A stretch of 11,290 bases of DNA from JBDNFP01 sp041689775 (GTDB lineage: Bacteria; Bacteroidota; Bacteroidia; Cytophagales; Spirosomataceae). The notes under the pieces are model-generated. The model saw only the letters and a list, made by a program, of their open reading frames with translations, was not told the origin of the DNA and ran no database searches. Location of the stretch: the NCBI GenBank assembly GCA_041689775.1, contig JBDNFP010000184.1:1-11290 (forward strand). The letters run 5' to 3'. Shown here piece after piece: positions 1-6,346 of the stretch. Within the stretch, counting starts at the first letter, position 1. Each line of letters opens with the position of its first letter. The position numbers and the translations under genes were made by a program.

Positions 1-117
1 GAGAAACTCAACCATTTCGCCCTAAAAGGGAAAATATACATCAAGACTATTCAAGCAGCTTTCAAAGAACTAGAATCACTCAAACTAAAATACGAAGGAA
101 ACATTTCCTTTGGATAA
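1..117 (+). CDS. C-terminal fragment of an unidentified protein (5' end outside window)
   Basis: An open frame runs from the left edge to a TAA at 115-117 and encodes 38 residues ending in EGNISFG. The visible part is rich in lysine and probably helical (segment IKTIQAAFKELESLKLKY). It is more AT-rich than the neighbouring genes. It ends 27 bp from the stop codon of the convergent MFS gene. The tail length and composition would fit the end of a transposase or another mobile-element protein, but no diagnostic motif is visible, so no function is assigned. It could also be a chance open frame, although the lack of stops and the plausible amino-acid mix favour a real gene end. Confidence 0.5.
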   Translation, partial: EKLNHFALKGKIYIKTIQAAFKELESLKLKYEGNISFG

Positions 118-144
118 AAAACAGCCTTGCGTAACATCAATTAG

Positions 145-1383
145 TTATTCCTCTTCCAGATAATCCAAGTCCTTCTTGAAAGTTTCTTCCAGAAATACAA
201 GCGAAAGCAAGGCTACGGCGGCAGTTAGTAGACCAAGTACTAAACCGGCCTGAATTACTCCCATGGATGATTTCAACCAAACGAACAGGGTTGCCAAAGG
301 AATAGTTGCTCCCCGGACAAAGTTGGGTATGGTAGTAGCCACGGTGGCGCGAATGTTGGTTCCGAAAAGCTCGGCGGCGATGGTAATAAATAAGGTCCAG
401 TAGCCATTGCAAAAGCCAAGGAACGCGCAAAGCATATAGAATGAGTAGGCCTCGGTCGTAGGGAAGAGTAAATAAAAACCCATCATAGCCATCGAGAGTA
501 CTATAAAGAGACCGATAACCTTCTTCCGACTTTTAAGATATTGACTAAATAATCCGCTAAAAATATCTCCAAATACCTGTCCGGTAAAGGCCAACATAAC
601 GGCTTTTCCTGCCTCAATGCCTTCTATGCCTTTGGCGGCGGCAAATTCAGGAGAAAAGGTGATAAGAATACCAACCACAAACCAAATGGGTAGACCTACT
701 AGGATAGCCATCAAGTACTTAGTGAAACGTTTTCGATTAGTAAATATGCTGAGGAAGTTTCCCCGGCTCACTGACTTTTCTTTCAGGTGTTGAAACATAC
801 CCGATTCAAAGACATTAAATCGTAGTACCAACAGCATTAAGCCCAGTCCGCCACCCACAAAGTACGATACCCGCCAGGCAAATAAATCTGCCACAAAATA
901 GGCTAGAATAGCACCTAATACCCCAAGGGTAGCCACCAGAGTGGTACCGTAGCCCCGTATTTCTTTGGGTAGTACTTCGGTCACGAGGGTGATACCCGCG
1001 CCTAATTCTCCCGCCAAACCTACTCCGGCAATGAATCGTAGCACGGCGTACATTTCAAGACTCGTCACGAAGCCATTGGCGATATTGGCCAGAGAATACA
1101 TGATGATCGAACCAAAAAGAACGGATAGCCTACCTCTCTTATCCCCCAGAATTCCCCATAGTATTCCGCCGATTAACATACCGGCCATCTGCATATTCAG
1201 CAAGGTGATGCCTTCGGGTAAAAGTTGATCTCCCTGCACACCTAGTTCTTTCAAACTCGGGATACGGACTACACTGAACAGAAAAAGATCGTACATGTCT
1301 ACCAGATAACCAAGGGCGGCTACGAGCACCGGAATCTGGATCAGTTGGGAAAGGACTGACCCACGGGGTGAGGATTGATTCAT
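145..1383 (-). CDS. MFS transporter, metabolite/H+ symporter type
   Basis: This 412-residue, strongly hydrophobic protein fits a 12-helix major facilitator and would act in the inner membrane as a proton-coupled importer of a small organic solute. Helix 1 carries acidic residues (LVDMYD, D29 and D32), as in aromatic-acid and metabolite:H+ symporters. The loop between helices 2 and 3 has the MFS signature GILGDKRGR (77-85). Helix 4 contains RFIAGVGLAGELGAG (116-130) with R116 and E126. The second half repeats the pattern with AELFGTNIRAT. The length is normal for the family and the start is the first ATG, followed by a short polar N-terminus. It is the last gene of the minus-strand sugar cluster, 139 bp after the SDR gene, so it is the likely uptake system for the compound the cluster degrades. 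The substrate cannot be read from the sequence; sugar acid or glycuronide is inferred from context only. Confidence 0.9.
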   Translation of the reverse strand: MNQSSPRGSVLSQLIQIPVLVAALGYLVDMYDLFLFSVVRIPSLKELGVQGDQLLPEGITLLNMQMAGMLIGGILWGILGDKRGRLSVLFGSIIMYSLANIANGFVTSLEMYAVLRFIAGVGLAGELGAGITLVTEVLPKEIRGYGTTLVATLGVLGAILAYFVADLFAWRVSYFVGGGLGLMLLVLRFNVFESGMFQHLKEKSVSRGNFLSIFTNRKRFTKYLMAILVGLPIWFVVGILITFSPEFAAAKGIEGIEAGKAVMLAFTGQVFGDIFSGLFSQYLKSRKKVIGLFIVLSMAMMGFYLLFPTTEAYSFYMLCAFLGFCNGYWTLFITIAAELFGTNIRATVATTIPNFVRGATIPLATLFVWLKSSMGVIQAGLVLGLLTAAVALLSLVFLEETFKKDLDYLEEE

Positions 1384-1448
1384 TGGTTAAATTAGGTTTA
1401 GAGGTGGTTTGGTAGGTTATATCAGCATGTTAATAGCTGAAAAATAAC

Positions 1449-1469
1449 CGTTGGAAAGTTTGCCCAACG
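1449..1469 (-). terminator. Short inverted repeat between SDR and MFS genes, weak terminator-like
   Basis: The arms CGTTGG (1449-1454) and CCAACG (1464-1469) are perfectly complementary, with a 9-nt loop. Read on the minus strand the hairpin is followed by GGTTATTTTTC, a short U-rich run. It lies 54 bp beyond the SDR stop codon and 66 bp before the MFS start. It could attenuate transcription between the two genes, but a 6-bp stem is weak and may be chance. Confidence 0.25.
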
Positions 1470-1522
1470 TATTGGTATTTTTTTCAGTACGTCGTTATTC
1501 TTGTTTACTTATTAATCTATAC

Positions 1523-2329
1523 TTATAATCTGTCGATGAGCATCCCGCCGTCAATGTGAATGACTTGCCCGGTTGAGTAGGGGAAATCACCCCGAACCAG
1601 CGAAGCCACTGCCTTACCTACATCGTTGGGAGTACCCCAACGTGGTTGTAATGCCATTCCATCACCAAAAAGTTGATCGTACTTGCCTTGAACTTTCGAG
1701 GTCATATCCGTAGCGATTACTCCGGGACGTACTTCAAAAACCGGAATGCCATACTCCGCCATTTTTACCGCAAATAAGGCAGATGTCATGGCCAGTCCTG
1801 CTTTGGAAACACAATACTCTCCGCGGTTGATACTTGCTACGGTTGCCGATATGGAGGTAACAAAGACAATTGTACCCTGAAACGTCGGATCTTCTTCTTT
1901 GGATGCAGCCATACGTTTTGCAAAAGCCTGGGTAAGGAAAAATGGGCCTTCTAGGTTTGTATCAAGTAGGTCACGAAAACTTTCTGGCGTAGTATCCAGC
2001 AGATCCAAGCGCTGCCGGGGGGCTATTCCGGCATTGTTTACCAGTACATTCAGAGTACCAAGCTTTTGGTACACCTCCTCTACTATACGGCTACGATCCT
2101 CCTGTGAGGCAATACTACCTTGACAGTAGATCACCCGAATTCCCATGGTACGGAGATCATCGAGGGTCTCTTTCACTGCTTCTTCGGGCCGGACCCCGTT
2201 TACGGCAAGGTCGTAGCCTTCTTTGGCCAGGCACTTGGCTATACCAAGGCCAATACCTCGACTTCCTCCCGTAATGAGTGCGACTTTTGTTTGGCTTTTA
2301 GTTGACTCTTCGTTTGATGATGTGCTCAT
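1523..2329 (-). CDS. SDR-family NAD(P)-dependent oxidoreductase (FabG-like)
   Basis: This classical short-chain dehydrogenase of 268 residues oxidises or reduces a hydroxyl/keto group with NAD(P)(H) in the cytoplasm. The Rossmann motif TGGSRGIG is at 20-27 and NNAG at 98-101. The catalytic tetrad is N125, S159, Y172 and K176 (YCVSK). The C-terminal RPGVIATDM (201-209) is the usual cofactor-contacting loop, and the protein ends with the IDGGM pattern typical of FabG-like SDRs. A polar leader of about 14 residues precedes the first strand, so a slightly later start is conceivable, but no other in-frame ATG lies nearby. Automated pipelines would call it a 3-ketoacyl-ACP reductase. Its place between a Gfo/Idh/MocA oxidoreductase and a sugar transporter makes a role in carbohydrate catabolism more likely than fatty-acid synthesis. 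The substrate is unknown. Confidence 0.92.
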   Translation of the reverse strand: MSTSSNEESTKSQTKVALITGGSRGIGLGIAKCLAKEGYDLAVNGVRPEEAVKETLDDLRTMGIRVIYCQGSIASQEDRSRIVEEVYQKLGTLNVLVNNAGIAPRQRLDLLDTTPESFRDLLDTNLEGPFFLTQAFAKRMAASKEEDPTFQGTIVFVTSISATVASINRGEYCVSKAGLAMTSALFAVKMAEYGIPVFEVRPGVIATDMTSKVQGKYDQLFGDGMALQPRWGTPNDVGKAVASLVRGDFPYSTGQVIHIDGGMLIDRL

Positions 2330-2360
2330 TCTCTTGGTAAAGTTTTAAAGAAGGAATCGT

Positions 2361-2397
2361 TTATACCTGACAGGTTTTTGAGACCTATCAGGTGTAA
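2361..2397. repeat. Imperfect 15-bp-stem hairpin with ACCTGACAGGT core
   Basis: The arms ACCTGACAGGT (2365-2375) and ACCTATCAGGT (2383-2393) pair with one C/A mismatch, and flanking TTAT/GTAA bases extend the stem to about 15 bp including one G/T wobble. The loop is 7 nt. The element sits in the 87-bp spacer between the Gfo/Idh and SDR genes, starting 20 bp after the Gfo/Idh stop codon. No U-run follows on the minus strand, so it is not a classic terminator. An mRNA-stabilising or REP-like dispersed repeat is more likely. Confidence 0.7.
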
Positions 2398-2416
2398 GAA
2401 AAAGACTGGCAGTGAA

Positions 2417-3562
2417 TTAAAGCTCATCAATGGTTACCCATTGACGTTTCTCCCAACTCTCAATACCTTTTTCGGCTAGTTGAACACCCTTGGCACCTTC
2501 TTTCAAGTCCCACGGGAAAGGCGTGTCCTTTACGATGTGTTCCAGGAAAAGTTCCCATTGTGCTTTGAATGCGTTGTCGAAAACCTCCTGCTCCGGTACC
2601 TCGGCCCATCCCTCAAAGAATTTGATGGGTTGGACTATATCCGGATTCCAAACCGGTTTTGGCGTATTGCCGTAGTGCTGGGTAACGCACTCCCGCAACC
2701 CTGCCACGGCTGAGCCTTTGGTACCATCTACGTGGAGGGTCAAGAGGTCGTCGCGACGTACCCGGGTGGTCCAGGATGAGTTAAACTGGGCAATGATGCC
2801 TCCTTCAAGCTCAAAAGTAGCGTAGCAAGCGTCGTCGGCGGTACACTTGTAGGGGTTGCCTTGCTCGTCAATGCGCTCAGGAATGTGGGTAGCTCCCAAG
2901 CAAGAAACTGCTTTTACCTTTCCGAATAGGTTATCAAGTACATAGCGCCAATGACATAGCATGTCTACAATAATTCCGCCATCGTCTTCTTTGCGATAGT
3001 TCCAGGAAGGCCGCTGCGCTGGTATGCTATGTCCTTCAAATACCCAATATCCAAATTCTCCACGTACCGATAAAATGTCCCCAAAGAAGTCATTTTCCAT
3101 CAACCGCTTTAATTTCAGCAGTCCGGGTAGCCAGAGTTTATCCTGAACTACTCCGTTTTTGAGACCGGCTTTGGTACAGAGTTCATACAGTTCAAGCGCT
3201 TCTGCTGCCGACGTACCCGTTGGTTTTTCGCAGTAGATATGCTTGCCAGCTTCAATCGCCTTTTTTACGGCGGCAGCTCGGCGCCCCGTTACCTGCGAGT
3301 CAAAGTAAACCTGGTAATGGGGATCATTTATTACCGAGTCGAGGTCAGTGGTATACTTTTCTACTCCCGAACGGGCACAGAGGTCTTTTAACTTGGCTTC
3401 GTTGCGTCCCACCAGAATGGGGTCCGGCATGATGATTTCGTCGGCCGATAGCTTTACGCCACCTTGCTCCCGGATGGCCTTGATAGACCGGAGTAAGTGT
3501 TGGTTGGTACCCATGCGGCCCGTTACACCGTTCATGATTATACCGATGGTATGTGTTATCAT
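2417..3562 (-). CDS. Gfo/Idh/MocA-family sugar oxidoreductase
   Basis: This 381-residue cytoplasmic NAD(P)-dependent dehydrogenase should act on a cyclic polyol, sugar or glycoside. The N-terminal nucleotide-binding fold starts with [12 protein letters not shown] (7-18), a variant of the usual GxGxxG. The family hallmark EKP is at 112-114 (CEKPTG). The C-terminal domain contains [11 protein letters not shown] (195-205), in which D200 and H204 correspond to the conserved Asp and catalytic His of the family. The length is normal for the larger Gfo/Idh members. Together with the TIM-barrel gene upstream it forms the pairing known from inositol (IolG/IolE-like) and from 3-keto-glycoside oxidation/elimination pathways. 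That parallel is context-based: the sequence does not show which carbon is oxidised. The start ATG is at 3562, preceded by a 177-bp spacer. Oxidation of the product of the GH88-like enzyme or of an intact glycoside are both possible. Confidence 0.92.
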   Translation of the reverse strand: MITHTIGIIMNGVTGRMGTNQHLLRSIKAIREQGGVKLSADEIIMPDPILVGRNEAKLKDLCARSGVEKYTTDLDSVINDPHYQVYFDSQVTGRRAAAVKKAIEAGKHIYCEKPTGTSAAEALELYELCTKAGLKNGVVQDKLWLPGLLKLKRLMENDFFGDILSVRGEFGYWVFEGHSIPAQRPSWNYRKEDDGGIIVDMLCHWRYVLDNLFGKVKAVSCLGATHIPERIDEQGNPYKCTADDACYATFELEGGIIAQFNSSWTTRVRRDDLLTLHVDGTKGSAVAGLRECVTQHYGNTPKPVWNPDIVQPIKFFEGWAEVPEQEVFDNAFKAQWELFLEHIVKDTPFPWDLKEGAKGVQLAEKGIESWEKRQWVTIDEL

Positions 3563-3568
3563 TGTTAG

Positions 3569-3598
3569 GTTGTTAGCTTATGGCTTTCAGCCGTCGGC
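3569..3598. repeat. Degenerate tandem heptamers upstream of Gfo/Idh gene
   Basis: Consecutive 7-mers GTTGTTA, GCTTATG, GCTTTCA and GCCGTCG are followed by GC, in a strict 7-nt register. The block begins 6 bp from the Gfo/Idh start codon, so it would lie in the translation-initiation region of the mRNA. It contains small hairpins (GGCT/AGCC and GCC/GGC). It resembles the blocks at 3717, 4559 and 7401. Confidence 0.5.
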
Positions 3599-3679
3599 GT
3601 TTTTAGGTGAATGTTTAAGATAAAGTTCTGGTTACTCGTGTACGTTGGCAGTTTATATTATCCTGATAACAAGGGGAAT

Positions 3680-3704
3680 TGAATCCTGAGGGAATCTTGA
3701 TTCA
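3680..3704. repeat. 6-bp inverted repeat in the TIM-barrel/Gfo-Idh spacer
   Basis: TGAATC (3680-3685) pairs with GATTCA (3699-3704) across 13 nt. GAATC also recurs directly at 3692-3696. No U-run follows on the minus strand, so this is not terminator-like. An operator or a chance repeat are both possible. Confidence 0.25.
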
Positions 3705-3716
3705 GCGTAACACTAT

Positions 3717-3737
3717 CCAAAGCCGATAGCCAACTAC
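3717..3737. repeat. Tandem heptamers immediately after the TIM-barrel stop codon
   Basis: Read on the minus strand there are three 7-mers in register: GTAGTTG, GCTATCG and GCTTTGG. They begin 2 bp after the TGA of the sugar isomerase/epimerase gene. The block belongs to the same degenerate series as those at 3569, 4559 and 7401, here in the opposite orientation. Confidence 0.5.
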
Positions 3738-3739
3738 CC

Positions 3740-4555
3740 TCAGACTTTTTCCACGAAAGAAGTGGTGATTTTTTTCAAGAACTCGTGCTGATCCGTTTGC
3801 CAATGGATGTTTGAGAATATTTCTACCTCGGCGTAGCCATCAAAGCCAGCCTCATCCACCCAGCCGCTGATTTTCTTTATATCAATGCAGCCTTCACCCA
3901 TTAGTCCACGATCATTCAGGAGGTCAAGTGTATTTACTTTCCAGTCACATACGTGGTAGGCCAGGAGGTTTCGATTAGCGCCGCACCGTTTGATTTCAGC
4001 TTCTAGGTTGGGTTCCCACCATACGTGATACACATCAACCGCGATGCCTATGTAGTCGGAATCAATTGCTTCGGCCATGTTGTTGGCCTGTGACAGGGTG
4101 TTGATGGCCGATCGGTCGGCGGCGTACATGGGGTGCAAGGGTTCAATGGCTAGCTTCACCCCGAGTTGTTCGGCTAGTGGAAGAGTGGCTTCAATACCAT
4201 CTTGTATCTGATGACGGGAAACTTCAAGCGTCTGATCGGGTGAGGTACCACACACCAGTACAATCAGCGGCGCTCCCAAGGCAGCGGCTTCTTCCACTAA
4301 TTTTTTATTATGATCAATGGCCTTGGCTCGCTCCGCTGCACTTGTGTGAGAAAAAAAACCGCCCCGAACGTAGGAGACCACATCCAGACCGTTTTTTCGG
4401 ATTAGTTCACCCGCCTGAGCGTGGGTCATTCCTTCCACGGCATTTTGCCAAACGCTGATCCCCTTGAGGCCAGCCGCCGCGTAGTTGTCTACCGATTCGG
4501 CGAGACTCCACGGTTTGGTGGTAATCGTATGTATGCAACAACGGTCTAAATTCAT
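3740..4555 (-). CDS. TIM-barrel sugar phosphate isomerase/epimerase (AP endonuclease 2 superfamily)
   Basis: This 271-residue protein is predicted to be a cytoplasmic metal-dependent enzyme of the xylose-isomerase-like TIM-barrel superfamily, which includes D-tagatose 3-epimerase and IolE. The four metal ligands are visible in the expected order: E138 (AIEPLHP), D174 (VDVYH, with the accompanying H177), H201 (AYHVCDW) and E245 (YAEVEIF). Length and spacing match the family. It would isomerise, epimerise, dehydrate or eliminate from a keto-sugar, such as a product of the neighbouring Gfo/Idh dehydrogenase. The start is the ATG at 4555. The N-terminus MNLDRCCIHTITTKPW has two adjacent cysteines (C6, C7) in the first strand. 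It lies 185 bp after the GH88-like gene, separated by a palindromic element, and 177 bp before the Gfo/Idh gene. The exact reaction cannot be deduced. Confidence 0.88.
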   Translation of the reverse strand: MNLDRCCIHTITTKPWSLAESVDNYAAAGLKGISVWQNAVEGMTHAQAGELIRKNGLDVVSYVRGGFFSHTSAAERAKAIDHNKKLVEEAAALGAPLIVLVCGTSPDQTLEVSRHQIQDGIEATLPLAEQLGVKLAIEPLHPMYAADRSAINTLSQANNMAEAIDSDYIGIAVDVYHVWWEPNLEAEIKRCGANRNLLAYHVCDWKVNTLDLLNDRGLMGEGCIDIKKISGWVDEAGFDGYAEVEIFSNIHWQTDQHEFLKKITTSFVEKV

Positions 4556-4558
4556 TTT

Positions 4559-4607
4559 GCTTTCGGCTATTGACTTTCGGCAGTTGGCTCTTTATGCCGC
4601 CGAAAGC
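4559..4607. repeat. Tandem heptamers with overlapping hairpins, upstream of TIM-barrel gene
   Basis: Five 7-mers in register, GCTTTCG, GCTATTG, ACTTTCG, GCAGTTG and GCTCTTT, begin 3 bp from the start codon of the TIM-barrel gene. CTTTCGGC (4574-4581) pairs with GCCGAAAG (4599-4606), and GCTTTCGG (4559-4566) can alternatively pair with CCGAAAGC (4600-4607). The two stems exclude each other because they share the right arm. In the minus-strand mRNA these structures fall directly over the ribosome landing site. Confidence 0.6.
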
Positions 4608-4631
4608 CTGATTTTTTTAAAAAGTTTTGTT

Positions 4632-4737
4632 GGTTTCCGTTTAGAACAATGCTGGTTTGCGTTTAAAACGCGAACCCTTGGCAGTGCGCGTTTTAAACGC
4701 GCGTCACGGTTGATTCGCGTCGCAGACGCAAACCAGC
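4632..4737. repeat. Nested palindromic intergenic element (REP/MITE-like)
   Basis: The core, 4651-4737, is 87 bp with two nested inverted repeats. The outer arms are GCTGGTTTGCGT (4651-4662) and ACGCAAACCAGC (4726-4737). The inner arms are GCGTTTAAAACGCG (4659-4672) and CGCGTTTTAAACGC (4687-4700). Both are perfect, and the inner loop is 14 nt. A third small hairpin, GCGTC/GACGC, sits at 4717-4729. The left outer and inner arms overlap by 4 bp. To the left, GGTTTCCGTTTAGAAC (4632-4647) is a direct copy of 4654-4669 with two mismatches. The element begins 3 bp after the stop codon of the GH88-like gene. No transposase is present. It could be a non-autonomous mobile repeat or an mRNA-stabilising structure. 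Confidence 0.85.
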
Positions 4738-4740
4738 TAG

Positions 4741-6120
4741 CTACTTCACAGCTCCCAGATACGAATAGTAGGGAAGGCCTTGGTTGATACGATGAACGTA
4801 CAAGGCCACCTCGCGGGCGTGGTAATCACCCCACATACTTGATTCTCCGCAGGGGACCTTTTGTCCGGCTGGGATATGGTCCCAACCGTTGGGTTGATGG
4901 TACACCGAATGCAGAATTAAACCTTGGTGAGCAGGATCCGTAGACAGGTAGGGTTCTTCAAATAAACTGTCCAATACGGTGAGTCCAGCTTGCCAGTACT
5001 TGGCTCCCTCCTCCGTTTTGCCTTTATCACTAAGGTACTTGCCTAAACGCAACAGACCCTGTGAACCAATGGCGGCGGCGGAGCTATCGATGGGTTCAAA
5101 GTCATTGTAAGGGTCGGAGATACGCGTAGAATAATCGCCTAATCTATGAATTTGCGGTGCTCCGGTATCCCAGTGGGGTATACCATCGGCGGCGGTATTG
5201 GTGATGTAGAAATCGCAGGTAGCTTTGGCTGCCTTCAGAAAGATGGCCTCTACTACATCCCGACCACCAAATGGTGTCAATTCTTCGTCAGTGAAGTAAG
5301 CTAAGGTTTCTAATTGCTCAGGGAAACCCACCATGGCCCAGGCGAGGCCACGGGTCCAGGTAGTAAAGCCAGAGAAGCCCTGCTGGGTGTTTGGACAACG
5401 GTAATTTCCGTCGTTTACGTTAAATAGGGACTCGTGAGCAGACCTTCCCCACTTATCATAGGTATCGCGCCCTTCTCCGTAGAATATTGAGTAGTTGGCG
5501 GTCGCTATGGCGTGCGTGATCCCGCGCTCTAATAGGCTGGTTTTTAGGTCATTTTCACCCATCAGGCTATGACCCAATAAGTGAGAAACCATGAGGGCCC
5601 GTACCGAACGTATAGTGTCAACAAACAATGAGTGGGGACCATTGAAGGAGTAAATAAATCCGCCGTTTTTGATGGGTGTCCAGCGTTTGGCTTGCACCGA
5701 ACCTGAAATTTTGAGGGCTATTTCGTAGAAATTACGCTCCCATTCATTTTCTTCAATGCGTCCTTCGTTCATGAGGCGTACCAAGTTGCCGTAGGTACTT
5801 ACATTGTTGAAGCCGTGGTCATGGACCCCAAAGTGCCCCACGTGGGAGGCCATCTGCTTCACAGTATGGGCTTTGGCTGCTTCCAAATAGGCAGAGTCAG
5901 AAGTTACGTCATACTGTAAAACTTCCGCACCGTAGCGAAATCCCTCGGTCCATTCGGTCCAACCTCGGGTGGTGTATTTACCTTCTACGGTAAATACCGG
6001 AGATCCTTTGGCCGGGTCGTATTCCTTGTTGATCAGATTGATTTTTTCCCCCGAAAGTTTCCAGAGTTGGTCAAGTTTGGGCTGCAAGTCCGCAGCGGTA
6101 AGGTCATTTTTAATTTTCAT
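4741..6120 (-). CDS. GH88-like unsaturated glucuronyl hydrolase, cytoplasmic
   Basis: This 459-residue protein shows the (alpha/alpha)6-barrel pattern of GH88/GH105 enzymes, which hydrate the 4,5-double bond of unsaturated uronic acids and thereby release the sugar they are attached to. The two acidic residues corresponding to those of the Bacillus unsaturated glucuronyl hydrolase appear to be D101 in HDHGF (100-104) and D168 in FVDTIRSVR (166-174). Other family signatures are WTEGFRYG (57-64), TTWTRGLAWAMVGF (253-266), HWDTGAP (316-322), DSSAAAIGSQGLLRLG (345-360) and the C-terminal SSMWGDYHAREVAL (427-440). The usual DTMMN sequence after the second Asp is replaced by DTIRS, so this is a divergent member. 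It is longer than typical GH88 proteins (about 380-400). There is no signal peptide, so it acts on imported substrate. It is probably the first structural gene after the predicted promoter at 6300-6330. An alternative is another (alpha/alpha)6 hydrolase with different specificity. Confidence 0.8.
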   Translation of the reverse strand: MKIKNDLTAADLQPKLDQLWKLSGEKINLINKEYDPAKGSPVFTVEGKYTTRGWTEWTEGFRYGAEVLQYDVTSDSAYLEAAKAHTVKQMASHVGHFGVHDHGFNNVSTYGNLVRLMNEGRIEENEWERNFYEIALKISGSVQAKRWTPIKNGGFIYSFNGPHSLFVDTIRSVRALMVSHLLGHSLMGENDLKTSLLERGITHAIATANYSIFYGEGRDTYDKWGRSAHESLFNVNDGNYRCPNTQQGFSGFTTWTRGLAWAMVGFPEQLETLAYFTDEELTPFGGRDVVEAIFLKAAKATCDFYITNTAADGIPHWDTGAPQIHRLGDYSTRISDPYNDFEPIDSSAAAIGSQGLLRLGKYLSDKGKTEEGAKYWQAGLTVLDSLFEEPYLSTDPAHQGLILHSVYHQPNGWDHIPAGQKVPCGESSMWGDYHAREVALYVHRINQGLPYYSYLGAVK

Positions 6121-6127
6121 AAAAAGC

Positions 6128-6159
6128 GATTGATTCCCCAGCTGATTGATTCCCTAGCT
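6128..6159. repeat. 16-bp tandem direct repeat in the 5' leader of the hydrolase gene
   Basis: GATTGATTCCCCAGCT (6128-6143) is followed without a gap by GATTGATTCCCTAGCT (6144-6159), differing at one position. The repeat ends 7 bp from the ATG of the GH88-like gene and lies downstream of the predicted promoter. It is a plausible regulator-binding pair or mRNA element. AraC-family proteins commonly bind direct half-sites, but the 16-bp period and leader position are not diagnostic. Confidence 0.75.
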
Positions 6160-6299
6160 AAGGTTGATGATGTTAGTGGTATTATTTGTTGACTTTCAGT
6201 ACTAGTTTAGCTACGGACTTAATGGGTACGAGAAAAGATTTAATTCAAATAGGTATTAGCCCACTATGGTAGTATTCAGGCTAAGGGTTTAGGATAGTA

Positions 6300-6330
6300 C
6301 AAAGATAGAAATGCAACAAAAGGCTAACAA
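6300..6330 (-). promoter_or_regulatory. Predicted Bacteroidota-type promoter of the catabolic genes
   Basis: On the minus strand TATCTTTG (6307 to 6300) matches the Bacteroidota -7 consensus TAnnTTTG exactly. TTG (6330 to 6328) matches the core of the -33 element, with a 20-nt spacer, within the usual 19-21. Transcription would start near 6293 and give a leader of about 170 nt before the ATG at 6120. No other exact -7 match was noticed in the spacers upstream of the minus-strand genes, which supports this as the main entry point. Confidence 0.6.
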
Positions 6331-6346
6331 GGTACTTTTTTGTTAG
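6324..6346. promoter_or_regulatory. Inverted repeat overlapping the -33 element and the AraC stop codon
   Basis: CTAACAA (6324-6330) and TTGTTAG (6340-6346) are perfectly complementary across 9 nt. The left arm contains the TTG of the predicted -33 element, and the right arm covers the TAA of the AraC-type gene. It may be an operator or a hairpin at the end of the regulator mRNA. On the minus strand the sequence after the stem is CCTTTTG, a poor U-run for a terminator. Confidence 0.45.

Noticed and set aside
137..430. 97-codon minus-strand open frame with an Arg/His-rich translation
   Set aside because: It lies entirely over the 3' part of the well-supported MFS gene in another frame and has no recognisable domain.
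1523..2329. Assignment of the SDR gene as fatty-acid FabG
   Set aside because: The fold is FabG-like, but there are no acyl carrier or fatty-acid genes nearby and the sugar-gene context points elsewhere.
4559..4617. Plus-strand hairpin followed by a run of seven T, resembling an intrinsic terminator
   Set aside because: No plus-strand gene ends upstream of it. The stem is explained by the heptamer block, and all genes here are on the minus strand.
6128..6159. CRISPR-like direct repeats
   Set aside because: There are only two contiguous copies without spacers and no cas genes.
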